A stretch of 64,000 nt of DNA from Channallabes apus (lineage: Eukaryota; Chordata; Actinopteri; Siluriformes; Clariidae). A program made the position numbers and the translations under genes. The DNA lies in NCBI GenBank assembly GCA_030522415.1, contig CM060107.1, positions 5,878,847-5,942,846 of the forward strand, read 5' to 3'. Shown here piece by piece: positions 22,741-34,600 of the stretch (its first letter is position 1; each line of letters starts with the position of its first letter). The notes beneath the pieces were generated by a model. It did not search any database. It was given only the letters and a program-made list of their open reading frames with translations, and was not told the DNA's origin.

Positions 22741-23118
22741 GGAAGGAGGCTAAAAAAAAAAAAAACGCACCCCGATAGAGGAACCAACTTCCACACGACA
22801 CCGTCATGACATTAATGTGTATTTTTAAATATCTGCCGCAGGTAAGCTGATGTGATGTGGTTTTGGTCTACTGTGTCCGTTTAGCGGTTTATGCTTTACT
22901 TAGTTCATTTACTTTGAACGCTTCAATGTGTTTTAACGACTGCTAAGTGTCAAACGCTGTTAGCGGTTAGCATGTTAAACTGTTTGCTGTTCGATGTTCG
23001 TTTGATATTCAGCTTTTGCTGCTCCTCTACATGCAACATTAAGGTTTGGATCGAATATTGGGTCTTGTGATATGTTCACCCATTTGCCTTAAATGTATTT
23101 TAAGTAGAAACTGTCACT
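22741..23118. other. No gene seen
   Basis: No supportable exon; moderate composition with a few CpGs. Confidence 0.4.
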
Positions 23119-23870
23119 CAGGGCCGTGCAGAGACGTTTAAAGGGGGCGGGTGCTCAAAGTAAAAAAAAAGATAGAACATGCTGAATAACAACAACTCAC
23201 ATTCATGACGAATCTAATATGGAATTGCATCATACTGTATGACTGTCATCAGGTGGGGACAATGCAAAGCAGATGGGACAGGTGATCTCCAGACATTCCA
23301 GGCTCTGTCTCATTCTCTGACTTTCTCACTTCAGTCTCTTCCTCCTGACTTGCCTTTTCCTCTACATTCTCTCTAGGCTCTGCCTGTGACTCAGTCTTCG
23401 CCTCGCTTCCTCTTTCCATCTCCTCATCTGAACTATCACCCTCCACTTGCTGTTTATCTGAGAACAACACACAATTTAATATCGCATTAATCTATTATTT
23501 AATTATCTACACTTAACAATTTTTGCACCTAGTCCATGATAAAGTAATGATAAATGCTATAGAACCAAAACATTGCAACTGTTTTTATTATTGTTTTTAT
23601 CCTTGAATACCTCTACAATGCAACAACTGGTACATGTGTTAATGTTACCGGTGCTCTTTGTAATCCAGCTGCTGAGGGATCCACTGCCTTTAGCAGCCTC
23701 ACACAGCTTCTTTTGTAGCTGTTTCTTCCTCCTCTTCTTACGAGGCATATCTGGAATATTTGTTATATTATTAGTGATAATTAAAAAAAAAAAATCTATA
23801 CACATAAAACACACAAACATGCACATGCAGTGCTTATTAAATGTTTAAACAGTAGAGATACAATAATTTT
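23119..23870 (-). mobile_element. hAT derivative with transposase N-terminus
   Basis: A hAT-type terminus CAGGGCCGTGCAGAGACG starts at 23119. On the minus strand, exon 1 encodes MPRKKRRKKQLQKK..SSWITKST with a donor (GTAACA) near 23651. Exon 2, after acceptor TTCTCAG (about 23460), encodes an acidic stretch (GDSSDEEMERGSE, EEETEVRKSE) ending at 23249. This resembles the N-terminus of ZMYM1-like hAT transposases; the rest is deleted. The other terminus was not located. Confidence 0.6.
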
Positions 23871-24265
23871 ACTACTGTAAAATCAGCATTTATCTAATTT
23901 GAAATATAAACCTAATATCATCTGTTACATAATATATTTTCTTTAATATCATAAATATAATAATCCATAAGTATGTGGATATCCATATTAGATGGTTTTT
24001 AGTGAAATAAAAGCCCTCCAGAAAAGAAGGGAAAAGTCCTGTAACTCACTTTAAAACAAAACATGGTCCCTAAAACGGTGGACACAGAGCTACAGACCCC
24101 CCTGTAACCCCCTTACCCAGTTAGTAGTAGTGGTGGTCATTAACTGCTAGCTGTCATGTTGTTAATGACAACAACTACTGCAGTTGATAAAAGGACATGT
24201 AATGTTTGTCGCGCTGTTGCACAAACAGCACGCTCATTTATTTAAATTCATTTGTTGTTATAGCC

Positions 24266-25306
24266 CAGTGGTTCTCAAAGTGTGGGGCCACACTAATGGG
24301 GAATACAGACATGACAGGTGGGGCGCAATGAACGGGAGGAAATTAGTGGAAAATAATAGGAAAGTACCTATTCTAATTCATGCTCTTCTTTATTGATAAT
24401 GAAGAGCGTACGCTCAAAACTAAACAATCACACACAAATAAATGGATCATTAATACAAGTAAATTGAATTGAAACCTGCGCGAGCCACTGGGCAGCGCTG
24501 CGCAACTCTGACAGAAGTAGACCGCGCCACCCATCAAAATACATTTTACCCCGCTGGGATGCGCGCGTACAAACCAGGCATGGCAAGGCGGAAACAATAT
24601 TAAACAGACATTCTGACATTTTAAATGAATAGTTTTTAAATAAAACACAGTGAGTCGCGCAGGTTTGTGATTCGAGCGGCGCTGCGCGATCCTCCGGGCT
24701 GCGCAAATAAACCAGATCATCACTGCACTATCCAGATAGTCGCGCTGCGCTGTATTTGCGCAGATATTTGGTTTAATCGGGTGCCGCAGTTTCGTCCCAT
24801 TTTTTATGTGTTTGGCTTCACATACACTTCGACAATGGAAGAAGACGGTGCAGCAGCAGTGAGTTTGCTTACATGTGACGAAACCAACAAGAAGGAGATT
24901 GTAAAGAAAAAATGTGCATCGTCTGTGGTGTGGAATTAGTTTGGGTAGAAGAAAAGTGATACGAATGAGACGAACGTGATTTGCAAGGTACACAAGTGCA
25001 CTGTTTTAACAAGTGGTGGAAACACGTCAGCAAAGCACAAGAGGCTTCATTCAAAGTTGCATACAGAATTGGCCAGTGCATAATTGACCCCATGTTTATT
25101 AGCTGCTCAGCAATCGTTTGTAGTTTTTTTTGCAAAGATATGTGACAACGTAAGCCTTTTATAACAATTACACGTGTATTTGATCTATTTTGAACTTGGT
25201 GTTGTTTGATCTTATTGGTTTTGAAATTGATATTTCAATAAACAGTAAACTTGGCCGATTTCGTTATTATTTTGTTGTGGGACTTGAAAATTCGCTGTAA
25301 CCACTG
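24266..25306 (+). mobile_element. hAT derivative with BED-finger remnant
   Basis: Termini CAGTGGTTCTCAAAG and GCTGTAACCACTG bound 1041 bp, flanked by TTATAGCC / TTATAGAC (7 of 8 matching). Inside, 24835-24938 and a frame-shifted continuation to about 25082 encode a BED-zinc-finger-like region (VICKVHKC.., SGGNTS..) that has lost residues and the catalytic domain. Confidence 0.8.
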
Positions 25307-26411
25307 TTATAGACTATAGTGTGCGCTGTACACCATATTTAATGTTTTGTTACAGTCTGCACCTTCCAATTAATTTGCCTGCTTCTCCTCCAGCTCCGCA
25401 CCAGCCAGCCTGCAATGCGCATTATAAGACAGTAGGTTCTCTATTCAACCCCTTAAAATTTCATAGCTACTAGGCTATTTATTCAAATTCATTAATATAG
25501 ACAAACATTGTTTTAATGTAATTAAACAAAGCATCTTTTTAATATGAGTGACAAACCCTACTCTAAGGCTTCTTTCTTCTTCTATCTTTGGTATAATATT
25601 GTTATAGTATAGTATATTGCGGCTGTGTGACGCATCCTGTACTCTGCGTTCCAGACTCTTTGGTGGAAGTTGTTGATATTTTATTCATTTATTTTTGTCT
25701 TTGATGTTAACTACACAAAGCAGTGTCTTCCCACCTGTGAGTTTCTCCAGCATACTGTATATCAGATTGATGGACATGAGTTCTCATCTGTTACATTTCT
25801 GGTGACAGCAGTTTTTTCAGCACACACTTAATCAATAATATTTTTTAAAAGGTTGATCCCGCATCATAATTCTCCTCTTTAATTTCCTACATAGTCTAAT
25901 CAGCGCTCAACCGCGTGAATAAAGTTTTTGAGAGCGCGGAATTTTGTTTTACTTAATAATATTTATGCAGTATAATCAGTACCGGTTATTCTTATTTATC
26001 CTGGGTTGTTGTTCTTTCAGTGTTACTGTGTGTGCTTTGCAATGTCAGACACATCCAGATGCAAATTACTCACCCCCCCCCCCAGGTGTAAATCAGCTGT
26101 TCTCACCTTTATACTCAGTGAAACTAAAATGCTAAAACCATGCAAAGTGGGGAGGATCTTGGATTTTGCTTCAGGCCTCTTCTTAAATTTGTGTAACTTT
26201 AAATTTGTGTCATTCTGTCTGTCTGTCTTCTTTTGTCCTTTTAATGCTTTTAATTTTATGTATTTCTCCTGCTACTTGACTGCTGTTTTTTCTCCTTCCA
26301 ATCCTTTTAAAGCATTTTACTGTTTTTCTTCATCATCATTATATTTGCTTTCTTCTTTTTTTGTATTTTTTCTTCTCTCTCCTTTTCGTTTATAGATTTT
26401 ATTTGATTTGG

Positions 26412-26446
<35 letters not shown>

Positions 26447-26699
26447 GTTATTTTCATGTCTTTCCTTCTCTTCTCCACTTTTCACTGTATTTCTCTAGCT
26501 TTTATTCTTTCTCCCTGTTTAAATTTTTTTATTATTTACTTTTTTATTTTTACTTCAACACACTTTTGTAATTCCTGACTCCATATCCACTGATTTAATG
26601 ACTTTGTGCTCAATGGAGAGAATAGCACGTGCAGACGGTCTCTCTTGTGACGTTGTTGACCTGAGGTGACCTGTGACTATCTGCTGCACAGGCGGGAAA
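25307..26699. other. No gene seen; (TC)n at 26412-26442
   Basis: Long T-rich open frames (for example around 26006-26395) are low-complexity and do not look like protein. A poly-C run sits near 26074-26083. No repeat family could be supported. Confidence 0.4.
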
Positions 26700-26905
26700 A
26701 ATTGTTACCTGTCAAAACAGTTGTCATTGGCCATAGTTATCTTTCTTTGTTTTTTTAAGTGTTTTATGCAGCCAGAAGTTTGGATTGTTGAGTGAAAATA
26801 GTTTTGTGGCATGTATGTGCTTGTTTTTTTTTCTACACAATTAAACATTTGAATGAACATCTTCTGAGAGGGGTGATTCCAGAATTTTTGCCAGGGATTG
26901 TATAT
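26700..26905 (-). mobile_element. Tc1-like terminal fragment
   Basis: Read in reverse it starts TACAATCCCTGGCAAAAATT, then GGAATCACCCCT, a Tc1-like terminal repeat known in fish. Transposase is absent. Confidence 0.6.
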
Positions 26906-27270
26906 GGATTGAAGCACGAAACACTCGTGATGATCGTCATGTGGTGAATGTGGCCAATCATGAGAAGCTGTGACGTCATCACAGCCTGGTGCAGTCGCTC
27001 CTGAAATGCTGCGCTGGCTGAGCAAGCCGGCTGCTCTCGAAACGCTCCCGCGTTACTTTGATGCCACACGTGAACGTCACGTGGCGTCGGCGCCGGTTCA
27101 AGTCGGACAAAATTTCTAACCGGCATGCACTAGTTCAAGTCAGCCGCCGATCGGTCTGCGCAGCGCCGCATGAAGTCGAACGCACCCCCTGTCTGCAGCC
27201 TGCAGATCGGGGCGGGGCTGAATCTGGGGCGGGGCTGCACGTGTTGCCCCGCCCACATGGTTTCTAATTG
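26906..27270. other. GC- and CpG-rich segment
   Basis: This stands out from the AT-rich surroundings, with many CpG dinucleotides and GGGGCGGGGC (Sp1-type) words near 27211-27235. It could be a promoter/CpG island or the end of a GC-rich DNA element. The + strand frame 27058-27264 is Arg-rich and does not look like a real protein. Confidence 0.35.
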
Positions 27271-27773
27271 GTTGTAAGTAAATTAATGATGTCGTGCAAC
27301 GTTCCTCCCACAACTCCTCTCATTGGTTAGTGAAATGGATTGAAGTCGCTGCCACGATAAACAGGAAATGCCGTTGGAAACAGTACATAGGAATTATACA
27401 TTTTATACAAACGCTGAAATGCTAATTTATTCAGCTTTCAAATGCGTACAAATCTCAGTTAAGTTTTTTTTTTTTATGTACGCTTATGACTGGTTTGTGG
27501 ATGAAGGTTACATACATTTACAAGCAAGACTTCTGCTGTTTAGTTCTCCCATTTCTGGCAACCCGTGACTATAAATTAAAATGTCAACCAATAGAGTTTA
27601 TTTACAGCTTTTTTTTTTATATTATTAATAAAATACATAAATGTGGAATATTCTCAGCAAAAGTATCCACTATCCATATGTTATTAAATTAATAAATAGG
27701 AAAGCGTTGTTAAACATTTATAAATACAAACATTTATGACACATGAATGAATTTCACTGTTTATTTATTTATT
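27271..27773. other. No gene seen
   Basis: AT-rich sequence without a supportable feature. Confidence 0.4.
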
Positions 27774-28053
27774 TACAGTGGCTTGCAAAAGTATTCGGCC
27801 CCCTTGAACTTTTCCACATTTTGTCACATTACAGCCACAAACATGAATCCATTTTATTGACTCAGGGGGCTGAATAATTACGCACACCCCACTTTTCAGT
27901 TATTTATTTGGAAAAAATTTTTTGGAATCATGTATGATTTTCGTTCCACTTCTCACGTGTACACCACTTTGTATGGGTCTTTCACGTGGAATTCCAATAA
28001 AATTGATTCATGTTTGTGGCTGTAATGTGACAAAATGTGGAAAAGTTCAAGGG
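27774..28053. mobile_element. Tc1-like MITE, right end truncated
   Basis: The left arm TACAGTGGCTTGCAAAAGTA continues through CATTTTGTCACATTACAGCC to about 27852. The reverse complement of its inner part stands at 27998-28050. The outermost 25 bases of the right arm are missing where the L2 LINE begins. Confidence 0.8.
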
Positions 28054-28743
28054 ACCCGGTTTGCTCAACTTTAGTAAGCTGGTTTTTCTCATCAGGTTTT
28101 GCTGAGACGTATAATTGTGTGTTGTCAGCATAACAATGAAAACTAATACCATGCTTACAGATTATTTTGCTCAAAGGATGTAAAATGAGTAAAGCAGTGG
28201 GCCTAAAACTGAACCCTGCGGAACGCCACACTCCACTAGAGAACATGCAGAATAATCACCATTTAACTCTACATCCTGATAACGATCGGTCAAATAGGAT
28301 CTTAGCCAGGAGAGGGCTGTACCCTTAATTCCTACTACATTTTCTAATCTGTGAAGAAGAATAGCATGATCAATGGTGTCGAAAGCTGCACTGAAGTCGA
28401 GTAATACAAGCATAGTTACACAACCCTGATCAGAGGCCAATAGGAGGTCATTTACTACTTTAACGAGTGCTATTTCTGTGCTGTGATGAGGCCTAAATCC
28501 TGACTGATACAGTTTATGTATGCCATTTCTATGTAGATATGAGCATAGCTGCTCCGCTACTATCTTTTCAAGAATCTTATAGATAAAGGGGAGGTTTGAT
28601 ATTGGCCTGTAATTGGACAGCTGACAGGGGTCGAGGTCAGGTTTCTTAATTATTGGTTTGATAACTGCTACTTTAAAAGATTTTGGAACATAACCAATGC
28701 TGAGTGAGGAATTAATTATTCTCAACAGCGGTTCTGTTATCAC
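28054..28743 (-). pseudogene. L2-type LINE reverse transcriptase fragment
   Basis: The minus-strand frame from 28743 shows RT motifs in order: [61 protein letters not shown] (first catalytic Asp) and [12 protein letters not shown]. After a frameshift near 28180 comes [13 protein letters not shown] (about 28130), where the second Asp of the YADD box is Asn. Frameshift and lost catalytic Asp make it inactive. Confidence 0.88.
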
Positions 28744-28866
28744 AACCTAGAATACTTTACTCCCCTTGAAGAGAATGAACTAATTTCACTCATCTCTTCT
28801 GCAAATTCATCAACCTGTATATTAGATCTGATACCGGCACATTTTCTTAAACAGATTTTTACAAGT
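28744..28866 (+). pseudogene. Inverted 5' piece of the same L2 LINE
   Basis: Here the + strand reads LEYFTPLEENELISLISSSA and then CILDLIPAHFLKQIF, the segment that normally lies just upstream of [13 protein letters not shown] at 28743 on the minus strand. The two parts abut head to head, the signature of twin priming during LINE insertion. Confidence 0.75.
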
Positions 28867-28883
28867 TGTACAGTTATTTGTAC

Positions 28884-29050
28884 AGGGGTAGCTCAGTGGT
28901 TAAGGCATTGGACTACGGTTCGGAAGATCCAAGTTGCCACTGTTGGGCCCTTGAGCAAGGCCCTTAACCCTCAACTGCACAGATGTATAATGAGATAAAA
29001 ATGTAAGTCGCTCTGGATAAGAGCGTCTGCCAAATGACTAAAAGTAAATG
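28884..29050 (+). mobile_element. tRNA-derived SINE lacking its B box
   Basis: Same family as 14150-14335 with nearly identical head and tail, but CCCAGGTTCAAACCCCACAA-type sequence, including the B box, is deleted at about 28928-28931. Confidence 0.85.
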
Positions 29051-29069
29051 TTATTTACAAGTTTCTCTT

Positions 29070-29557
29070 TGGTTACAGCCATTGACATGTCGCAGAGGTT
29101 AACACGTGAGGAGCGGATAGAAATTGTGTTGATGTCTGGTGAATGCAGTAACTGGGTCATTGCAGCAGATTTCAATGCAAGACACCCTATGAGACCACCC
29201 ATCTCCTATGCTACAGTTAACTAACAATAACTCCTACTAATAATAAGTTAATAATACATTAATAATAATGAATACGTTACAATAACTCATGAAAGAATAA
29301 AGTTACGTTAAAAACAAGCACACCATTGTTTTTCTTGTGAAATTCCGAATACGTTTGATGTGTCACATGAACCTCTTCCTATTGAAAAAACAAAAGTTGG
29401 ATCCAAAATGGCCGACTTCAAAATGGCCACCATGGTCACGACCCATCTTGAAAAGTTTTCCCCCTCACATATACTAATGTATCACAAACAGGAAGTTAAT
29501 ATCACCAACCATTCCCATTTTATTAAGGTGTATCCATATAAATGGCCCACCCTGTAG
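29070..29557 (+). mobile_element. Mariner/IS630-like element, internally deleted
   Basis: 29085-29223 encodes MSQRLTREERIEIVLMSGEC and then FNARHPMRPPISYATV, the N-terminal helix-turn-helix of a mariner-related transposase family. The 3' part (29400-29557) ends CATATAAATGGCCCACCCTG TA, its terminal repeat. The catalytic region and the left terminus are missing. Confidence 0.65.
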
Positions 29558-29705
29558 ATGAAGCGATGAGCGAGTCAGTCACATGATTCTGACACACACG
29601 AGGCTTCGTTTGGATTGGTTACGTGAGACTGAGGAAAACAACACACACCTCGAAATGAGGCTTCATTTGGACACGCCCCCTTCTGCTCGACACAAGCGTC
29701 GGAGC

Positions 29706-31157
29706 CATTGACGGTTTTAGGGTAGGGCGAACTGGGCAGCCGCAGCCGGGGGGTGAGCGGAGAGGAGAGCGGATGACAGGGGGCGGGTCATCCGAGCAGT
29801 TCACCTCTCCCAAATGAAGCGGACAAGAAGGGGGCTAAATTATGTCTACCTGACTTTCTTACAAATAACGCACATTTTATTCAAAATATTATAAACACAC
29901 ACCAGTAATTTGCACTTTTTTTTTCATTTATTTAATTGTGTGAAATGGCAAATAAAAATAGATAATAAAAACGATTATGATGTGGAGGTGAATTGGTTTA
30001 GTCTTGACTACTGGTCGTGAGTGACAGCGTTGGGGGAAATCTGTTGATTGTCGAATCGTCGATAATAAAGTAAACACAGCGATGGAGAGAAAAAGGCCAA
30101 AGCTGTCAGGTGCCCAATTTAGAAAAAAAAAGAAAAGAAGATGAGGAGAAACGGATAAAAGATAAAGGTATACAACAATGTTCTCTCTGTATGATTAAGT
30201 TATTCATGTCATTATGTTAATTAGTGGTATAACATTAACTCTTAGGTTTGTTAGCCTTCTTGCTTATGATGCTTGCTATGCTTACCTTGTTAAAAACACA
30301 CACACACACACAATAAAAGCCTAATTTACAAACCATCACAGAAATTCTAATGGTTTCTATTAAATATCACAAAATGTAACCACAAAATGATGCTTTGCAG
30401 CAAGACTGCAGCAAGTACAGTTATTTATTTCCATTGTTTATTATGTTAATGTTGGCTATAGCCAGTATATTTACTATATATTTACAGTATACTGTAAATA
30501 GCCAGTTTAATTTACATATGTGTAGATAGTTTAAAAGACATTTTCCATTTGCTATAACTGTTACGTGAAAGCATATAATTTGAGGCAGTAAATTAACCAA
30601 GGAGCTAATTGTTCCTCCCTTAGATTAGATTAATAAAGTGTCTAATGACTGCCATCAAAAACCATGAGCCTCTTTGAGCTTCTCACTTTTCTGCACGATA
30701 AGGATCTATCTGAGATCTACCCCAACTTTTGGACTGCTCTCAGGATTGCACTTACATTGCCAGTGACTGTAGCTCAAGCAGAGAGGAGCTTTTCCAAACT
30801 CAGGTTAATCAAGACATACCTGAGGTCAACCATGTCTCAGGAACGTCTCACTGGCCTCGCTGTCATAAGCATAAATCATGCAATAGGGGAGCATAACTCA
30901 TATGATGCCGTTATTGATGACTTTCCATCTAGAAAGGCCAGAAAAGTTTGTGGTTTCTGTTCGGCAGTGAAGTAAATAAGTTATTTTTCTTTAGTGTGAT
31001 TTGTTCTAATCCTATATTTATATAATATTTTTTTGTACACAGTATATTTATTTAAGTTATGAGTAGTTTAATAAAATGTGTGGTGTGTACAAAATGTGAA
31101 GTGTTTTTTGTTCGTTTTATTTTGTAATAATGGCAATTCAGTGTAGAACCGCCACTG
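29706..31157 (+). mobile_element. hAT derivative keeping both coding ends
   Basis: Termini CATTGACGGTTTTAG and TAGAACCGCCACTG (imperfect inverted repeats) bound 1452 bp, flanked by GTCGGAGC / GTTGGAGC (7 of 8). Exon 1 starts at 30082 (MERKRPKLSGAQFRKKKKRR) with a frame-disrupting A run and a donor at 30168. The C-terminal dimerisation exon is intact at 30664-30975. The middle of the transposase is deleted. Confidence 0.85.
30664..30975 (+). CDS. hAT transposase C-terminal dimerisation segment
   Basis: An open frame of 103 codons reads LSEIYPNFWTALRIALTLPV, then AQAERSFSKLRLIKTYLRST and SQERLTGLAVISI, the hAT dimerisation region (Dimer_Tnp_hAT) found in ZMYM1-like transposases. The DDE catalytic core is not in the element, so the peptide could at most dimerise. 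A decayed relative lies at 44080-44269. The ATG at 30664 may be internal to an exon rather than a true start. Confidence 0.65.
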   Translation: MSLFELLTFLHDKDLSEIYPNFWTALRIALTLPVTVAQAERSFSKLRLIKTYLRSTMSQERLTGLAVISINHAIGEHNSYDAVIDDFPSRKARKVCGFCSAVK

Positions 31158-31577
31158 GTTGGAGCCTCGTGTCACAGTAACCTCACTAACTGATTGTCCC
31201 GTCACCCCTCCCGTAACTGTGTCTCAGGACATCATGTGTCTCAGAGGAAGCGTGTGATGGACTTGTCCACCTCACCATGTTTCTCCAGGTGTTAGATGTT
31301 GCCCAGGTGTGTATTCACACACAGATGATGGAACTGTTCATTACAGGATGAGTGGGTGTGTGTAGGTGTTGATTATAGGTTTTAGAAAAAAAAAAGAAAA
31401 TCTGACCTCTGAATCGGTCAAACTGCGATTGTTTCATCTATGATTATTTTATACAATTAAATGAATGAGAAATACCAAGATGATCTCTATGACCGTCTTT
31501 TAACAACTGCACTTCCTTTTTTTTTTTTTTTTTTTTAGAATTTTTACAGACACGTCTCCAGATGTTATCATGACGTC
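31158..31577. promoter_or_regulatory. Presumed 5' flank of the first Ig gene
   Basis: No TATA box is obvious. A reverse-orientation AGGAAGTGC word (31508-31516) is a possible ETS/PU.1-type site, typical of leukocyte promoters, but it is short and could be chance. A poly-T run (31517-31538) precedes the first exon. Confidence 0.25.
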
Positions 31578-31623
31578 ATGACCTTTATTTTAATTTACAT
31601 CGTATCGTGCACCAGGTTTGTGA
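31578..31623 (+). CDS. Ig gene 1, exon 1 (leader)
   Basis: Encodes [15 protein letters not shown] plus one base, ending at a strong donor GTAAGTA. It is the only in-frame ATG before the Ig exon that reaches a phase-1 donor. The leader is short, so an unseen upstream exon is possible. Confidence 0.5.
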
Positions 31624-34600
31624 GTAAGTACATTTTGGTTATAAAATAGATTAAAGATAAGACGTATAACATCTTGATATGAAATCATTGTTTAAACATG
31701 TGCAAAGATGATCTATATTACTGTATAATTTCTCCGTCTCAGATCTCCTCTCTGCAGAACCTGAGATCAGTGTATCTGGTCTAGTGGGTTCTACAGCTGT
31801 CCTGCCGTGTGAACTGACGAGTGTAGACACTGACAGATCGTATATAAAGTGGAACACTGAGTCTGAGATTTTGTTTGAGCGAAAGAATGGAGACAAATAC
31901 GCGGCTAAGGGATATGAGGGTCGTGTGGACGTTCCTGAGGAGGAGCTGCGTAAGGGGAACTGTTCACTGGTGTTACACAATCTGACATTTACTGATACAG
32001 GAGTCTACACCAGCTACCAGATACAGGGACACAAGAATGGATCTCCAGATGTCAAAATGGACTTGATCAACCATGTTAAACTCTCAGTCCATAGTGAGTG
32101 TGTTGGTCTCAGTAGATGATAAAGCTAGACACACTGTGTGTTTGTAAAGGCACCAAGTTCACTGTGTAACCAAAACAGGTTATTTGGAGCAAATTTAATG
32201 AAAATCTGTTATTTTAATCCTAATAGCTAAAACTTCTGCACAAAATATAATTATGGAGCTCTTCATGTGTGTGTTACACTGAGTCAGAACAGACTACACC
32301 TGACACTCTTTATATTTCTGTTTCATTACACACACACACACAAACTCATTTATATTTAAATATCTTTCTTTATAAAAATGTTATTTAATACTTTTTCATT
32401 ATTTTTACAGTGTATGAACTTAAAATACTGTATCAATATTACACATACACACAATCAGGTTGTGTGGTATATTTTCTGTGTTTTTGTTGCAGGAATTATT
32501 AATGTCCTTTATCTGATTGATGTCAGTGTTGTAACCCTAGTAGGTTGCAAGCCACTGTACACCTGTGTCTAACACTCATCCTTTTTACAGTACACACACT
32601 GTCTCACAATTAAAAGAAGACGAGCAGCAAGAACCTGTTGCTACTAGGGTTACAACACTGACATCAATCAGATAAAGGACACTCATTAATGACATGAATA
32701 TTATACACACATTCTCCAAGACTCAGTCCTGCATTCACACACCGAGCTCAACCACGCCACCACATGGGGGGAATCAACTGTGTGTTTAATAAGTAATCAC
32801 TTGTGAGAATAAATAATGTGTAAAAGTTACACACACACACACACACACACACACAATCAGAACACTGATATTTAATATCATTTATTTATCTTCTTTTTCC
32901 TCTACAGACCGAACTGAAGACAGAACAGATAAAAACTCAGCTTCCTCAGGTGAGTGAATATGAAACTTTATTGAAATGTTTCCTTTACTTGGCTGTTCAG
33001 CTGCTTTATGAGTAAATGATACACCATACACACCTGATCATGTGACTGAGGACAAAAGTAATTATTCATTCATTCATTCATTAATTTCCTATACCGCTTA
33101 ATCCTGTGTTCAGGGTCGCGGGGGACCTGGAGCCTATCCCAGGAGACTTCGGGCACTAGGCGGGGTACACCCTGGACAGGGTGCCAATCCATCGCAGGTC
33201 ATACACACACTCACACACCCAATCACACACTATGGGCAATTTAGTAACGCCAATTAGCCTAACCTGCATGTCTTTGGACTGTGGGAGGAAACCGGAGTAC
33301 CCGGAGGAAACCCACCAAGCACGGGGAGAACATGCAAACTCCATGCACACAGAGACGGGAATCGAGCCTGGCCGGGGAATCGAACCCAGACCCTGGAGGT
33401 GCAAGGCGACAGTGCTAACCACTACACCACCGCGCCGCCACAAGAGTTATTAATCATGTGTAAAAGATTTTAAAGTGATACTGATCTCTCTTTTTCCACA
33501 GTCATTGATTAGTGCTCACCAGGGCCAGGCTGAGGCCATGTCCACATATAGCCGGGTATTTTTTTAAACTGAGATTTTTCTCTGCTGTTTTCGCCTTTCG
33601 TCCACACACAATCGCAGTTTTGGTCGTTGAAAACTGAACTTTTGGGAAACTCCGTCCAAAGTGAAGATTTTCCAAAACTCCATTTTCAGTGGTGGTGTGT
33701 GTATGGGGGGGGGAAACAGAGATTTTGGCTTGTTGTAACGTCACCTTGTGCCGATGATGTAATTGTCTGTGTCCGCGTCTCCTTAATTTGACGTCAGCTT
33801 TGTTTCTGAGGATATTTTGTGTAGTGGTGAACATACGTATAGTAACCTAGTGACTGTGTTAACGTTGCGTACTGGACTTTTTACATGCGTGAACATACAC
33901 GCGCTGTTACTCACACGTTACATAAAGGAACAGTGGCGTCTGAATGTACTCCGAAGCTCAATGCTGCTACATACAAAACTCCCAAAGACACACAGACCCC
34001 ACAGACAGCGACGGTGGTTTTGGACGAGACCCGTCAAACAGCTACAAAGCACAACAGGTGGTGATGTTTTGTCTAAGGCTTCTGATTGGCCCCCTGTTGG
34101 TTAAGGAGGCTCCTAACAGCACTTAACAGGTGTTTTGTGTTTTCATGTGGACAAAGATATTTTTAAAACTTAGGTCGTGTGGACGGAATTATTTTAAAAA
34201 ACAAAGTAGAAAAATCTGTTTTTAAAAATACCCGGGTACGTGTGGACATGGCCTAAAACACAATTTCAGGCCATGAAATTTCACACAAACCCAGGCTTTA
34301 TGCACCCAAATTAATGTAAAAACTACAGACATTCTTATTTATTCCCACTAATATTATAGTTTATGAATAAAAAGTATTTATGGGGTAGTGGTTAGCACTG
34401 TGGTTAGCACTGTCGCCTTGCACCTCCAGTGTCCGGGTTCGATTCCTGGCCAGACTCGATTCCCGTCTCTGTGTCCATGGAGTTTGCATGTTCTCCCCGT
34501 GCTTGGTGGGTTTCCTCCGGGTACTCCGGTTTCCTCCCACAGTCCAAAGACCTGCAGGTTAGGTCAATTGGCGTTCCCAAATTATCCGTAGTGTGTGTGT

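Noticed and set aside
24373..24993. 206-residue minus-strand open frame
   Set aside because: It overlaps the terminus and BED remnant of a hAT element, has no domain, and composition looks like chance reading through AT-rich sequence.
26006..26395. 129-residue hydrophobic frame as a membrane protein
   Set aside because: Low-complexity T/C-rich sequence with no start context, splice sites or family resemblance.
27058..27264. Arg-rich 69-residue frame in the CpG-rich segment
   Set aside because: Composition follows GC content; no splice context or domain.
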